Source of the DNA: Dethiothermospora halolimnae
Lineage (GTDB): Bacteria; Bacillota; Clostridia; Tissierellales; VENL01
Length of the DNA: 41,050 nt
Direction: 5' to 3'
Assembly (NCBI RefSeq): GCF_037577855.1
Contig: NZ_JBAKFX010000037.1
Coordinates: 1 to 41,050 of the forward strand
Below the pieces are notes generated by a model. That model saw only the letters and a list, made by a program, of their open reading frames with translations, searched no databases and was not told the origin of the DNA. The position numbers were made by a program, and so were the translations under genes. Shown in pieces: positions 16,801 through 25,339 of this stretch (position 1 is the first letter of the stretch; every line of letters starts with the position of its first letter).

Positions 16801-16830
16801 ATAATAATATTGTTATAACAATATTATTAT
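16801..16830. promoter_or_regulatory. Perfect 30-bp AT palindrome upstream of bmpA
   Basis: The sequence is perfectly symmetric about its centre, with the core ATATTGTTATAACAATAT and AT flanks. It lies 130 bp upstream of the bmpA start in a 190-bp gene-free stretch after the grdD terminator. The perfect symmetry around TTGTTATAACAA suggests an operator. A cruciform or weak bidirectional terminator is also possible. The regulator is unknown. Confidence 0.55.
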
Positions 16831-16863
16831 TATCTAAAAAAATATTTATTAAACATTTTTCGT

Positions 16864-16897
16864 TAAAAAAACTCCAGAGAGACTCTGGAGTTTTTTA
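16864..16897 (-). terminator. Terminator of the glycine reductase operon
   Basis: AAAAAACTCCAGAG-TCTC-CTCTGGAGTTTTTT-type hairpin directly behind the grdD stop codon. A GC-containing 8-9 bp stem is followed by seven Ts on the minus strand. Confidence 0.92.
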
Positions 16898-18082
16898 CTA
16901 ACAAGGATCCGATTCTTTGGTTACATATCCTTCTTTACTTAGTACATCCATGGCTTTGTCAAGTTTTTCTTCATTAACCATAACAACTGGGCCAGTACAA
17001 CCCATACCACTTTCAGCATAGATACCATTTTTCCAAAGTACTTTAACAGCATCTTCTAAGTCCATGATGTCTATACCTGAAACTGATCCGGTAACCACTT
17101 CCTTCGGTGGTGCCTCTACTTCTTCATCGTCATCTGATGATTTCTTATTATCTTTTTTTAGTCCCTTTAATATATCCTTTAATTTAGCTTTATTAGCCTT
17201 ATCAAATTCAGATTTAGCAACTTGTGATACATTATTTTTGGCTAATTCTGCTGCGTAAGAAATAGCATTGGCTACAACTGGTACCCCTGAAGCTCTAGAT
17301 AAAATAAGTATAGTTCTATCATAATCTTCTCCAATGCCTGGACCATAACCATATCCCATTGCTTCATAGCTTCCGCCAGTCGTATAAGAAGAGAATATCT
17401 TCATAAGTAGATTTCCTGTTAAACTATCTGTAATCATAACATCAGGAGTTCCTGTTAATAGGTCATTTCCCCTCATAACAGAACCACCATCTGCTCTCAT
17501 TGACTCAGCAAAGTTTACATCATATCCATTACTACAAAGTTCCTTTAGAGATCTTTCAACCTGTCTTGCTCCATCTACATTTAAAATCCCCACAGTAGGG
17601 TTCTCTACACCCATAGCCTTGGCACTTATAATTCCATATATACCGTTCTTAACCATACCTTCGACTCTATGGGCAGATGAAGTTCCTGTGGTTGTAGCTA
17701 TAAACATCTCTTTACCATGGCCTGGAGTAACAACTCTTCCCACAGTAGAAACTCCTATTGGGAAATTATAATGCATAGTTACAGCGCTTTTTATATCTCC
17801 ACTGTCTAAAAGTTCTTCCATTTTCTTATGTTGTTCTTCCTCTGAATTTGCTTCTGCTATCTGAAGGTTTGTATCAACTTTAGGTCCGATTAGAACCACT
17901 TCAATAGAAGAATTTCTTTTTTGTGCTAATTCTGCACCTTTCACTATATTCTCTACTCCGTGTTCACTACCTAAAGTAGTTATACCTACTCTAACCTTTC
18001 CACCAAAGTTTCCAGTTTCTATAGCATCTGCTACATCATTAAAAACTTTTCCTATCATCTTTTTTACATTTTCATTTGACAT
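16898..18082 (-). CDS. grdD: Glycine reductase complex component C, subunit alpha (GrdD)
   Basis: Part of protein C, which turns the acetyl thioester formed on GrdA into acetyl phosphate. The 394-residue protein is PlsX-like, with the fold signature GTPDVMITDSLTGNLLMK. The C-terminal AESGMGCTGPVVMV contains Cys362; from memory it corresponds to the active-site thiol described for Eubacterium acidaminophilum GrdD. A charged Lys/Asp/Glu linker (about 298-330) separates the two parts. The longer frame begins at a GTG inside the AGAGGTGAT ribosome site, so the ATG at 18082 is chosen. Last gene of the operon, 11 bp after grdC, ending at a terminator. Confidence 0.95.
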   Translation of the reverse strand: MSNENVKKMIGKVFNDVADAIETGNFGGKVRVGITTLGSEHGVENIVKGAELAQKRNSSIEVVLIGPKVDTNLQIAEANSEEEQHKKMEELLDSGDIKSAVTMHYNFPIGVSTVGRVVTPGHGKEMFIATTTGTSSAHRVEGMVKNGIYGIISAKAMGVENPTVGILNVDGARQVERSLKELCSNGYDVNFAESMRADGGSVMRGNDLLTGTPDVMITDSLTGNLLMKIFSSYTTGGSYEAMGYGYGPGIGEDYDRTILILSRASGVPVVANAISYAAELAKNNVSQVAKSEFDKANKAKLKDILKGLKKDNKKSSDDDEEVEAPPKEVVTGSVSGIDIMDLEDAVKVLWKNGIYAESGMGCTGPVVMVNEEKLDKAMDVLSKEGYVTKESDPC

Positions 18083-18093
18083 TAATATCACCT

Positions 18094-19632
18094 CTAATCA
18101 TTCAGTAGATGTGACGCAAATTCTTTCATAGCTTCTCCAACTAATGATTTAACTTCTTCTTCAGAAACGCCTTTTCCGTCGTCCATTTTTCCATCATTCT
18201 TTTCAATAACTATTGATACACCATCAAATAAGTTGGTCATACGTCCAAGGAAAAGACTTCCTTTACCAACAATCATAGCCCTTTTAATTTCGTCATCTAA
18301 CATAGCATCTCTAGCAAACCCTATATATGGAACCCCTGAAGGTATATGTCCTTGAGTTGGTGCCCATCCAGGCATACCGTGTTCTTTAACAAAATTAGGT
18401 AATTCTTTTCTATCTAAATCTTTTCTCTTAACTCCTAAAGCACCTATCATTTTGTAGTTAGCTGTAGGAACATCTCCAGCACCAGCTGGTTTTGTTATAT
18501 CTGGGTTTTGCATTTCTACAGAATATTTATCTATATCAGTTATTTTTAAATCTCCTCTATCTAACGGAGCAGTAATTAATGATGTTATTACCGCTTGAGG
18601 AGATGAGCCTGTACCCACTGTATGACGACCTACTAAGTCTGTTCTAAGTATTGGGTTAACACCATCGTTCTTGCTTACTAAAACAGCAAATCCACCTAAA
18701 GTGTCTTCTAATATAGGCATGTCTTTCTTAACATGGTCCTTACCATTCATACCTAATTTAGCTGTTGCACCACCAGCAACTATAACAACGTTATCATATA
18801 CTCCTGATTTAACAAGAGCAGCTGCCTCTATTAATGTATGAGTTGGTGCAGCACAAAAACCTCTAGTGTCTGAACCAGTTGCATTTACACAACCTACTGT
18901 TTCTGCAATAGCCTTAGCGAAGTTTCCTCCACCTCTTTGGTTCATATCTCCACATGCTTCTTCTGAACACTCAATAACATAGTCAACAGTTTCTGGATCT
19001 ATATCATTTTTATTTAGAAGGTTTAAAAATGCAAGAGCACCTGATGCCTTAACAACTAAGTTTTCGTAAATTGTATGGGCATTTAAGTTTATATCTATTT
19101 CGTGAGCTCTTTTAACACAACCAATTAACTCATTTTCATTGTATATAGGTTCTGCATGTAACTCATCAATTGCTTTCTTTATTTCATCCATTTCATCTCC
19201 ATCTTTTAACTTAGCAACCATTTCGTCACTAATAAGGGGATGATTTTCTAATTTTTCTTTAACCATAGAAGTAAACTCTTTATTAAGCTTAACTAAATCA
19301 AATACGTCAACTATTTTTAATAGTCCAATAAATTCGTCTTGTGGCATGATTTCACCATATTTACCGAATCTATCAGCGCCTTCTACTTTTTTATCGTACC
19401 AAGGCATTTTGTACCCACTTAATTGTTCTGGTGTCATGTTACCAATGTAAGTTTGATTTGCTGGATATGACACTACATCTTCAAAGCTACGAAGATGCTC
19501 TGGAACCTTTTTAAGATAATCTGAATCTGGATTAACTATTTTTTCTGATGTCTGAGTTGTACCATTGTGTAAAATCATATCTGGAGTATGTACTAGCACA
19601 TAACCAGAACCTTTGACAACAGGAAATGTCAT
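18094..19632 (-). CDS. grdC: Glycine reductase complex component C, subunit beta (GrdC)
   Basis: Partner of GrdD in protein C. It takes the acetyl group from the carboxymethyl-selenocysteine intermediate of GrdA. The 512 residues include a thiolase/FabH-like region with ECSEEACGDMNQRGG and NATGSDTRGFCAAPTHTL; the Cys in GFCAAPTH is the likely acetyl-carrying residue (inferred from FabH). The ATG follows TTTGGAGGTGAAATAAT. It is separated from grdB by 168 bp holding a large cruciform element, so its level may be set independently of grdA and grdB. Confidence 0.96.
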   Translation of the reverse strand: MTFPVVKGSGYVLVHTPDMILHNGTTQTSEKIVNPDSDYLKKVPEHLRSFEDVVSYPANQTYIGNMTPEQLSGYKMPWYDKKVEGADRFGKYGEIMPQDEFIGLLKIVDVFDLVKLNKEFTSMVKEKLENHPLISDEMVAKLKDGDEMDEIKKAIDELHAEPIYNENELIGCVKRAHEIDINLNAHTIYENLVVKASGALAFLNLLNKNDIDPETVDYVIECSEEACGDMNQRGGGNFAKAIAETVGCVNATGSDTRGFCAAPTHTLIEAAALVKSGVYDNVVIVAGGATAKLGMNGKDHVKKDMPILEDTLGGFAVLVSKNDGVNPILRTDLVGRHTVGTGSSPQAVITSLITAPLDRGDLKITDIDKYSVEMQNPDITKPAGAGDVPTANYKMIGALGVKRKDLDRKELPNFVKEHGMPGWAPTQGHIPSGVPYIGFARDAMLDDEIKRAMIVGKGSLFLGRMTNLFDGVSIVIEKNDGKMDDGKGVSEEEVKSLVGEAMKEFASHLLND

Positions 19633-19678
19633 ATTATTTCACCTCCAAAAAATTTAAAAAACTATATATAAATTAGAA

Positions 19679-19797
19679 TAGCCTTTACTAAGTAGTTGCA
19701 TTTCGCAACTCGCAGCCATTTACTAATAATGGGTGATGTATCTCCACCACCCATTATTAATCATTATAGCTGCCAGCTGCGAAATGCAGCTGGCTAT
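19679..19797. repeat. Large cruciform-forming inverted repeat between grdB and grdC
   Basis: The left arm reads GTTGCATTTCGCAAC-TC-GCAGCCAT and ends in TAATAATGGGTG. The right arm, read on the other strand, repeats this as GCTGCATTTCGCAGC-TG-GCAGCTAT and ATAATGGGTG. The inner stem TAATAATGGGTG/CACCCATTATTA is perfect. Each arm also carries its own small hairpin (GTTGCATTTCGCAAC; GCTGCGAAATGCAGC). The arms differ in ways that keep those small hairpins paired. It lies in transcribed operon space and may attenuate or process the grdB-grdC message. Alternatively it is a small mobile repeat. Confidence 0.7.
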
Positions 19798-19800
19798 AGA

Positions 19801-21111
19801 TTAGTCTTCAAATACTACCTGACCATCTACTTCAGTTTCAAGAGCAGTTAAAGCTTTTGCAACTAACCCTCTTCTTAATTGTTTCTCTTCGTCTTTATCA
19901 AGACTTGGATTTCCCAGTGGGTGAGGAATAGCAATAGTTGGAACTATTCTATTTGCACCTACTGTTAATGATATAGGCACTACTGTACACATATGAACTA
20001 CAGGTATACCTGCACGTTCAATTTCTTTTACCATCGTTGCACCGCAACGTGTACAAGTACCTCAGGTAGAAGTTAGTATAACTGCGTCAACACCGTCTTC
20101 AACTAACTCTTTAGCAAATTCTTCAGCAAATGCTTTAGAACTTGCAACGGCAGTACCGTTACCTGTTGTAGTATAGAAGTATCTGTGAAGTTCTCCTATT
20201 CTACCCTCTTTTTCAAAGTCTCTTAGAACGTCCACTGGAAGAACTCTATCTGAGTCTTCGTTAGCATATATTGGATCATATCCACCGTGGGCAGTTTCAT
20301 GAGTTTCTTCAGTTAAATCCATCATTCCATCAATATCATACTTACCATATTTTGAAGCACTTGATGATTCAATGTGATCTGGATTTCCTTTAGGAACAAT
20401 ACCTCCAGAAGTAACTAATGCTACTTTTGCCTTTGATAAGTCCTTAACCGCTGGGTTAGGATCTACATTATCAAAATCAGGCATTGGGAATTCTGTAGTA
20501 AAATCTTCGCCTTTAAGCTTCTTAACCAGCATATCAACCGCTCTAGCAGAACCTCTTTTTTCAGCGAAATAATTCTTTCTAACACCTCTTGCAAAGTACC
20601 CTTCTTCTTCAGGTGATCCTAACTCTTCACCTTTAGCTAATTTAAGTGCTAATGGAGCCATAGATTTAACAGCCTTTCTCATACCAGCTGCACTATTTTT
20701 AGTTGAAACAACATATACACTCTTCTTAAACATATCAGCACCAGGGTTTTCTTCATACATACCAGTTAGTACTGGGATACCTAATTCTTTTTGAACTGCA
20801 TCAGTTATAGATCCACAAGCAACACCGTATCTACCTGCGTTGAATGCTGGTCCTGCTATAAATATATCAGGATTGTATTTTTTAACCATTTCTATAACTT
20901 CAGCTGTAGCTTCTTCTAAGTTTTCATTGAAGTAAGAGTCACCACAGATTACTGTAGCTACTATTTCAGCCTCGTCTTTGAACCTTTTGTTAAATTCCAT
21001 ACCTGGTCCAACAACGCCTTCTCTTACTTCTGGTTTATAATCAGCTTTTTCTTCTCCACCTATTCCAGCGAAGAATTGGTTTATATAATGAACAACTTTT
21101 ATTTTACTCAT
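19801..21111 (-). CDS. grdB: Glycine reductase component B, selenoprotein subunit GrdB (in-frame UGA = Sec)
   Basis: Substrate-activating selenoprotein of protein B_glycine, 436 residues. With GrdE it binds glycine and delivers it to GrdA. The frame runs 349 codons to a TGA at 20062-20064 and continues in the same frame without a gap. It then reads GTCTRCGATMVKEIERAGIP to a normal stop, so Sec350 lies in the family motif STUGTCTRCGA. A 6-bp hairpin, CGTTGC-GGT-GCAACG (20035-20049), starts about 12 nt after the TGA and is the expected bacterial SECIS. A simple ORF caller will split this gene in two. The ATG follows GGGGGGAAACTA. Confidence 0.97.
20035..20064 (-). promoter_or_regulatory. SECIS-like element and Sec UGA codon of grdB
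   Basis: The TGA (20062-20064) followed within 12 nt by CGTTGC-GGT-GCAACG forms a short stem-loop. This is the distance at which SelB-binding bacterial SECIS hairpins lie. The loop contains the guanines typical of such elements. Confidence 0.75.
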
Positions 21112-21152
21112 TAGTTTCCCCCCTCTCTCAGTTTTCGGGTTTAATTTTTTTA

Positions 21153-21629
21153 TTAGTCGTTAAATTTACAGAACTCTTCTCTTATATCAGTCATTTCTTC
21201 TATGATTTCATCTACATCAAGAACCATTTCCATCATACCTATTTGCTCATCGTAAACGTCAGCATCTACTTCATCTTTGAATTCTGGCTCTACTGCGTGA
21301 TAAACTCTAAGTCCTAACTGGACTCCTGCTAATGGACCTGCAAACGTAGGGTCACCTGCTGTAACTGTTTCAGCTGCTAATCCTGCTGCTTCACCTTCTG
21401 CAGCACCTAATACAACAACTATATTTTCAGCACCATGCTTATCAGTTAAATCTTTAACCCTTTGTTGATTTTCTAAGTCCATCGCTCCTGCAGCCGTTCA
21501 GACAAAACACTCAGTTGATGAGAAAACAACTTCTGCGTCTGTTGACTTTAGGCATTCTTCCATAGCTGGACCTGGTATTCCATCTCTATCGCCTATAATG
21601 ATAACTTTCTTGCCATCATAACGTCCCAT
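21153..21629 (-). CDS. grdA: Glycine/sarcosine/betaine reductase component A, selenoprotein GrdA (in-frame UGA = Sec)
   Basis: Small acidic selenoprotein shared by glycine, sarcosine and betaine reductases. It carries the carboxymethyl group on selenocysteine. The full frame is 158 residues, MGRYDGKKVIIIGDRDG to REEFCKFND. A TGA at 21498-21500 gives Sec44 in the hallmark ECFVU-TAAGAMDLENQQR. The N-terminal third is easily lost because the open frame after the TGA begins at Met51. Two adjacent ATGs exist; the second (21629), 7 nt from AGGAAG, matches known GrdA N-termini. It lies between grdE and grdB, in the usual order. Confidence 0.97.
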
Positions 21630-21682
21630 CATCACACTTCCTTTCACATTTTATATTTTTTTATTTTATATGCAATTAGATA

Positions 21683-22969
21683 TTAATATCCTTTTGCAGT
21701 TAACTTGTTAAATCCAAGCTCATTAGTAGCTCCAGTTATAGCCTGAAGTTCAACTACTATTGAACCATCTTCACTAAGACTGCCATCGAAACCACCAGCA
21801 ATACTGTTAACTGGTTCAGTATATCCAATTACTCTATCTAATGCAGGTAATTTGATAACTTCGTTGGCATTACCACCTGTAACAACTGCATTTGCCAGTG
21901 GGTCAGCATCTGCTAATGATTGAGATGCACCATCTCTACCAGCATACTCATCAGTAACTATTACAGTTTTAATGTCTTTTTTCTCTATTTTTACACAGTT
22001 CATAATAAGGTCAGTATCTGGGTTACCGAAACCTTCCTGTGAAATAACAACTCCATCAACACCAAGATATTCTGCTAATTTAGCAGCCCAGTTTGATGAT
22101 CTTTCTTTGTCAGCAAGGTAAACATTTTCATTAGTAATAATCATACCAACGAAGTTGATTTCCTTACCATGTTGTTCAAATAAGTCATGGATTATTGGAT
22201 TATTTAAGTGATGATATGTTGTGTTCTTGTCACAAGCAGAAACACAGTTACCACTTATTATTGCTCCATCCATAATTTCAGTTGGATTAATTAAAGTAGA
22301 TAGTGTTTGCTTTGCATCTACTCCATATACATATGTGTCATGCATTAATCCTTGACTTTGAAGCATTTGAACATATGCAACCTTAGGAAGCTCTGGATAT
22401 TTCTCTACACTCTTTAATAAAGGTAAAGATTCATACTCTTTAACCTCATCTGGTGTAACATCCTTTCCTGCTTCTCCTAAATATGCAGCAATTTTTAATC
22501 CTGCCATCCTTAATGCTTTTTCATGCTCAGGTTGCTTTAAGCCATCTTTAGGCTCACAAATCAATACAACATTATTAAGCTTTGAGAATGGAGTGTAATC
22601 AGCTCCTGGGCCAGTCATATCTATTATACCCTCTTGGAAACCAACTACCTTACCAGTTGTAACTACTGCAGCGCCTTTTAATACATTAGTTTTACCTGTA
22701 CCTACAGTTTCAACTTTTGATAGTACTCCAGGGAATATTCCTCCTGGTCCATCTACTTTAACTCTAGGCTCAATTACATCCTTAACAGGAGTAATTCTTA
22801 CACTTTCACCTGGTCTTGCTAAATCAACATCTACACTCTTTAAGTTTTCATCTTCACTTACCATCTTGATGATTTCTTCTTTATTTACATATAGAGTGCC
22901 ATTTTCAACTTTAGTTTCTTCACCAAATTGAACATCCTTAATTAGAATATTTCCTAATTCTAGACGCAT
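21683..22969 (-). CDS. grdE: Glycine reductase component B, proprotein GrdE
   Basis: Proprotein of the two non-selenium subunits of protein B. Self-cleavage at an Asn-Cys bond is known in the family to yield a pyruvoyl-type carbonyl that binds glycine as a Schiff base. The 428 residues contain SGNCVSACDKNTTYHH. With the chosen start the pair is Asn241-Cys242, the same number as the described E. acidaminophilum cleavage site. This supports the ATG at 22969, which follows AGGAGGTGAACTCT. The alternative GTG lies within that ribosome site. A 30-bp palindrome lies in the 119-bp gap to trxA. Confidence 0.96.
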   Translation of the reverse strand: MRLELGNILIKDVQFGEETKVENGTLYVNKEEIIKMVSEDENLKSVDVDLARPGESVRITPVKDVIEPRVKVDGPGGIFPGVLSKVETVGTGKTNVLKGAAVVTTGKVVGFQEGIIDMTGPGADYTPFSKLNNVVLICEPKDGLKQPEHEKALRMAGLKIAAYLGEAGKDVTPDEVKEYESLPLLKSVEKYPELPKVAYVQMLQSQGLMHDTYVYGVDAKQTLSTLINPTEIMDGAIISGNCVSACDKNTTYHHLNNPIIHDLFEQHGKEINFVGMIITNENVYLADKERSSNWAAKLAEYLGVDGVVISQEGFGNPDTDLIMNCVKIEKKDIKTVIVTDEYAGRDGASQSLADADPLANAVVTGGNANEVIKLPALDRVIGYTEPVNSIAGGFDGSLSEDGSIVVELQAITGATNELGFNKLTAKGY

Positions 22970-23014
22970 AGAGTTCACCTCCTCTTAGTATTTCCACTTA
23001 TGTGTATTTTAAAT

Positions 23015-23044
23015 ATATGTGCGATACATATGTATCACACATAT
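23015..23044. promoter_or_regulatory. 30-bp near-perfect palindrome between trxA and grdE
   Basis: ATATGTG-c-GATACAT is followed by its complement with a single mismatched pair. It lies in the 119-bp gap upstream of grdE and could be an operator or an mRNA hairpin dividing the trx and grd parts of the operon. There is no T-tract. Confidence 0.5.
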
Positions 23045-23088
23045 GTATATATTAACTCTAGACTATTGCTAGAATTTATACCTTATTA

Positions 23089-23406
23089 TTATAAGTACTT
23101 CTTAATCATTTCCTCAACACTATCTTTTGTTGCTTCTTCTTTAACTCTTTCATCAACTTTTTCGCCATCTTTGTAAATAGCGATAACTGGTAATCCTAAG
23201 ATTTTTTGCTTAATAGCAAGTCTTCTTGCCTTTGTAGTATTAAGTTTTACAAACTTCATCTGATCACCATATTGTTCTTCTAGTGCTTCTATATGTGGCA
23301 TTAAAGCCTTACATGGCTCACAACCATCACTCCAAAAGTCTACTAAAATGTACCCTTCAGCATTTAACACTTCTTCCTCAAAAGATTTTTTATCAACTAC
23401 TAACAT
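23089..23406 (-). CDS. trxA: Thioredoxin of the glycine reductase system
   Basis: Passes electrons from TrxB to the selenoproteins of glycine reductase. The 105-residue protein has a thioredoxin fold with an unusual active site, DFWSDGCEPCKALMPHIE (Cys29 and Cys32). Ordinary thioredoxins have WCGPC. The replacement of the Trp before the first Cys and the Glu between the cysteines fit the divergent thioredoxins found in Stickland operons. The conserved cis-proline is in GLPVIAIYKDG. The ATG follows AGGAGGGGATTTTA; the gene is 32 bp behind trxB. Confidence 0.95.
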   Translation of the reverse strand: MLVVDKKSFEEEVLNAEGYILVDFWSDGCEPCKALMPHIEALEEQYGDQMKFVKLNTTKARRLAIKQKILGLPVIAIYKDGEKVDERVKEEATKDSVEEMIKKYL

Positions 23407-23438
23407 TAAAATCCCCTCCTATATTTTATTAAGAAATA

Positions 23439-24383
23439 TTATTCTTCAAAATTATTTTCAATGTATTTTTCAGCTTGAACAGCTGCAATAGCACCATCTG
23501 CAGTGGCAGTTACAACCTGTCTTAGTGACTTAACTCTACAGTCACCAGCTGCAAACACTCCATCAACATTTGTTTTCATGTTATCATCAGTTTTGATGTA
23601 ACCACGTTCCATGTCTATAACATTTTCAAATAAACTAGTTTGTGGTAAATAACCTATAAAAACAAATACTCCAAATGTTCCATCATCTTCACTAGCTACT
23701 ATTTCTGTTTCTTCTCCTGTTTCTCTATTTCTTAAAGTCATAGCTTCTAATATTCCGTCACCTTTTAAGTCTTTAACCTCTGAATTCCATATGAAATCTA
23801 TCTTATCATTTTTGAATGCCTTTTCTTGAATTGACTTAGCAGCCTTTAACTTATCTCTTCTATGAACTATAGTAACCTTTCTTGCAAACTTAGTTAAGAA
23901 CATAGCCTCTTCAACTGCTGAATCTCCTCCTCCTACTACATAAACCTCTAGGTCTTCAAAGAAAGCACCATCACAAGTAGCACAATAAGATACACCCTTA
24001 CCAGTTAGTTCTTTTTCACCTGGAGCACCAAGTAACCTTGGTTTAGCACCTGTAGCTACTATTACTGATTTTGCTTTATATTCTTCTTTTTCACCTTTTA
24101 TAACCTTTATCTTGTCACTGAAGTCTATCTCTTTAACTTCGTCTAATTTTCTTTCAGCACCAAACTCTTCTGCTTGTTCAACCATTCTTGCAATAAGCGA
24201 TGGTCCACTTGCATCAGCAATTGATCCTGGATAATTAGCTACTTCCTCAGTTGTCACTATTTGTCCGCCAGCCTTTTCTTTTTCAAGAATAATAGTTTTA
24301 AGGTTAGCCCTTGATGCATATAAACCAGCAGCTAGACCAGCAGGTCCTGTACCAATTATAACCACGTCATAAATATTTGACAT
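23439..24383 (-). CDS. trxB: Thioredoxin reductase
   Basis: Flavoprotein that reduces thioredoxin with a pyridine nucleotide. It has 314 residues. The FAD-binding motif is VVIIGTGPAGLAAGLYASRA near the N-terminus. The redox pair is CATC in SYCATCDGAFF (Cys134/Cys137), the nucleotide site GGGDSAVEEA, and the C-terminal FAD motif GVFAAGDCR. The frame opens at a GTG lying between the AAGGAG site and the ATG; the ATG at 24383 is preferred. A 257-bp gap to grdX has no recognisable gene, only AT-rich sequence. Confidence 0.96.
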   Translation of the reverse strand: MSNIYDVVIIGTGPAGLAAGLYASRANLKTIILEKEKAGGQIVTTEEVANYPGSIADASGPSLIARMVEQAEEFGAERKLDEVKEIDFSDKIKVIKGEKEEYKAKSVIVATGAKPRLLGAPGEKELTGKGVSYCATCDGAFFEDLEVYVVGGGDSAVEEAMFLTKFARKVTIVHRRDKLKAAKSIQEKAFKNDKIDFIWNSEVKDLKGDGILEAMTLRNRETGEETEIVASEDDGTFGVFVFIGYLPQTSLFENVIDMERGYIKTDDNMKTNVDGVFAAGDCRVKSLRQVVTATADGAIAAVQAEKYIENNFEE

Positions 24384-24640
24384 TTCCCTCACTCCTTATT
24401 TATTTATTTTTAACTAAATATATTTAATTTAATACCTAGCAAAATAATTAAAGTATGGATTATTGAAATTCTCACAGTACTATTACTTTAGTAAAACCTT
24501 TTCTATGTAGTGTCCAACTAGGACCATCCATATACTATCATATAATCTAATCTACATTTTATATTAATTTTCTACAAAAAGTTTTTTTAAATAATCCATA
24601 GTTTAAAATCTACCCACAATTATCTATATTTATACCCAGT
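24384..24640. other. Gene-free 257-bp stretch between trxB and grdX
   Basis: AT-rich sequence with stop codons in all frames and no confident promoter, terminator or structured RNA that I can see. A weak TTGTAG-N17-TAGATT on the minus strand (about 24558-24586) could be a secondary promoter for trxB, but the match is poor. Confidence 0.4.
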
Positions 24641-25021
24641 TTAAAAGTTAATATTCTCTAAAGTATTTTCAATTAATGATAAATCTATAACCTGAAAATC
24701 ATCAAGAATCTTATCATCCCACTTAGGTGTCTCTTTATCTTTCAAAAACTTTTTCGCAGTATTTAAGCTATCTTCTATGACCATTATAGATTTCATATCC
24801 ATTTTACCCTTTTCTTCACTTATTAAAATAGATTTATAAGGAGTCTCATTAGGTTTTACACTCCCAGAAAGGGGATGGGACAACAACTTGTGTCCAACAT
24901 GGACTAAATCCCTCACTTTTACCAAAATATCTATGTACTTGGTGTCAAAGAATTTTACCTTTACTGTGTCTTTAAATTTAGTTTCAACTAACGGATTGTT
25001 AGTTATTATCATATTTCTCAA
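24641..25021 (-). CDS. grdX: GrdX family protein
   Basis: First gene of the glycine reductase operon in many Stickland anaerobes, with no established biochemical role. The protein is about 126 residues and predicted soluble, with no membrane segment. Family-typical parts are MIITNNPLVETKF near the N-terminus and the central HPLSGSVKPNETPYKSILIS. No metal or nucleotide motif is evident. The frame extends to a GTG at 25030, but that codon is inside AGGGGTGG. The TTG at 25021, 5 nt away, is the likely start, and a downstream ATG (MIITNN) is possible. It lies directly behind the glycine riboswitch. Confidence 0.85.
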   Translation of the reverse strand: MRNMIITNNPLVETKFKDTVKVKFFDTKYIDILVKVRDLVHVGHKLLSHPLSGSVKPNETPYKSILISEEKGKMDMKSIMVIEDSLNTAKKFLKDKETPKWDDKILDDFQVIDLSLIENTLENINF

Positions 25022-25100
25022 AGAGTCCACCCCTTAATGATTTAACTATTTTTTGACAACAAAAAAACAGACAAACGTATACATATTGTTAGTTATATGC

Positions 25101-25283
25101 CACGTCCCCCTGTTCCTAACCTGAGAGATTCTTCTTATATATAAGAATTGCTCCTTCGGTGCAATAAGCTTCCCAGAGAACTGTCAAAATGCGGTCCTTT
25201 TGCCTGAGAGTTTCATCATTCAGTGGCAAGCCAATTGACTTACTCCTTCGGCGCCTAAACCTTCGGTCTCTTCCGCATTCATC
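25101..25283 (-). ncRNA. Tandem glycine riboswitch
   Basis: Two consecutive glycine aptamers on the minus strand. Aptamer 1 (about 25283-25188) pairs ATGCGG with CCGCAT. It has GGAAGAGACCGAAGG, CGCCGAAGGAGTAAG and the hallmark AAACTCTCAGGCAAAAGGAC. Aptamer 2 (about 25186-25101) repeats the plan with TTCTCTGGGAAGC, CACCGAAGGAGCAA and AATCTCTCAGGTTAGGAACAG. Glycine riboswitches of this form are cooperative ON switches. A T-run on the minus strand at about 25061-25067, behind a weak stem, is the probable expression-platform terminator. It makes the whole grd operon inducible by its substrate. Confidence 0.95.
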
Positions 25284-25339
25284 ATCCAGATACTATTATT
25301 TAATTGTTAAACAATAATCAAGTTTTCCTGCTCACCCAT

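Noticed and set aside
16672..16860. Purine riboswitch or PurR box before bmpA
   Set aside because: No aptamer core and only a poor GCGGGTAAAT-like resemblance to a Pur box; the palindrome at 16801-16830 is reported separately.
20062..21111. grdB as a 349-residue protein with a separate 77-residue gene after it
   Set aside because: The TGA between them is in frame and sits in the Sec motif of GrdB, so they are one selenoprotein gene.
21153..21482. grdA as a 109-residue protein
   Set aside because: The true start is about 150 bp upstream; the apparent stop there is the Sec44 codon.
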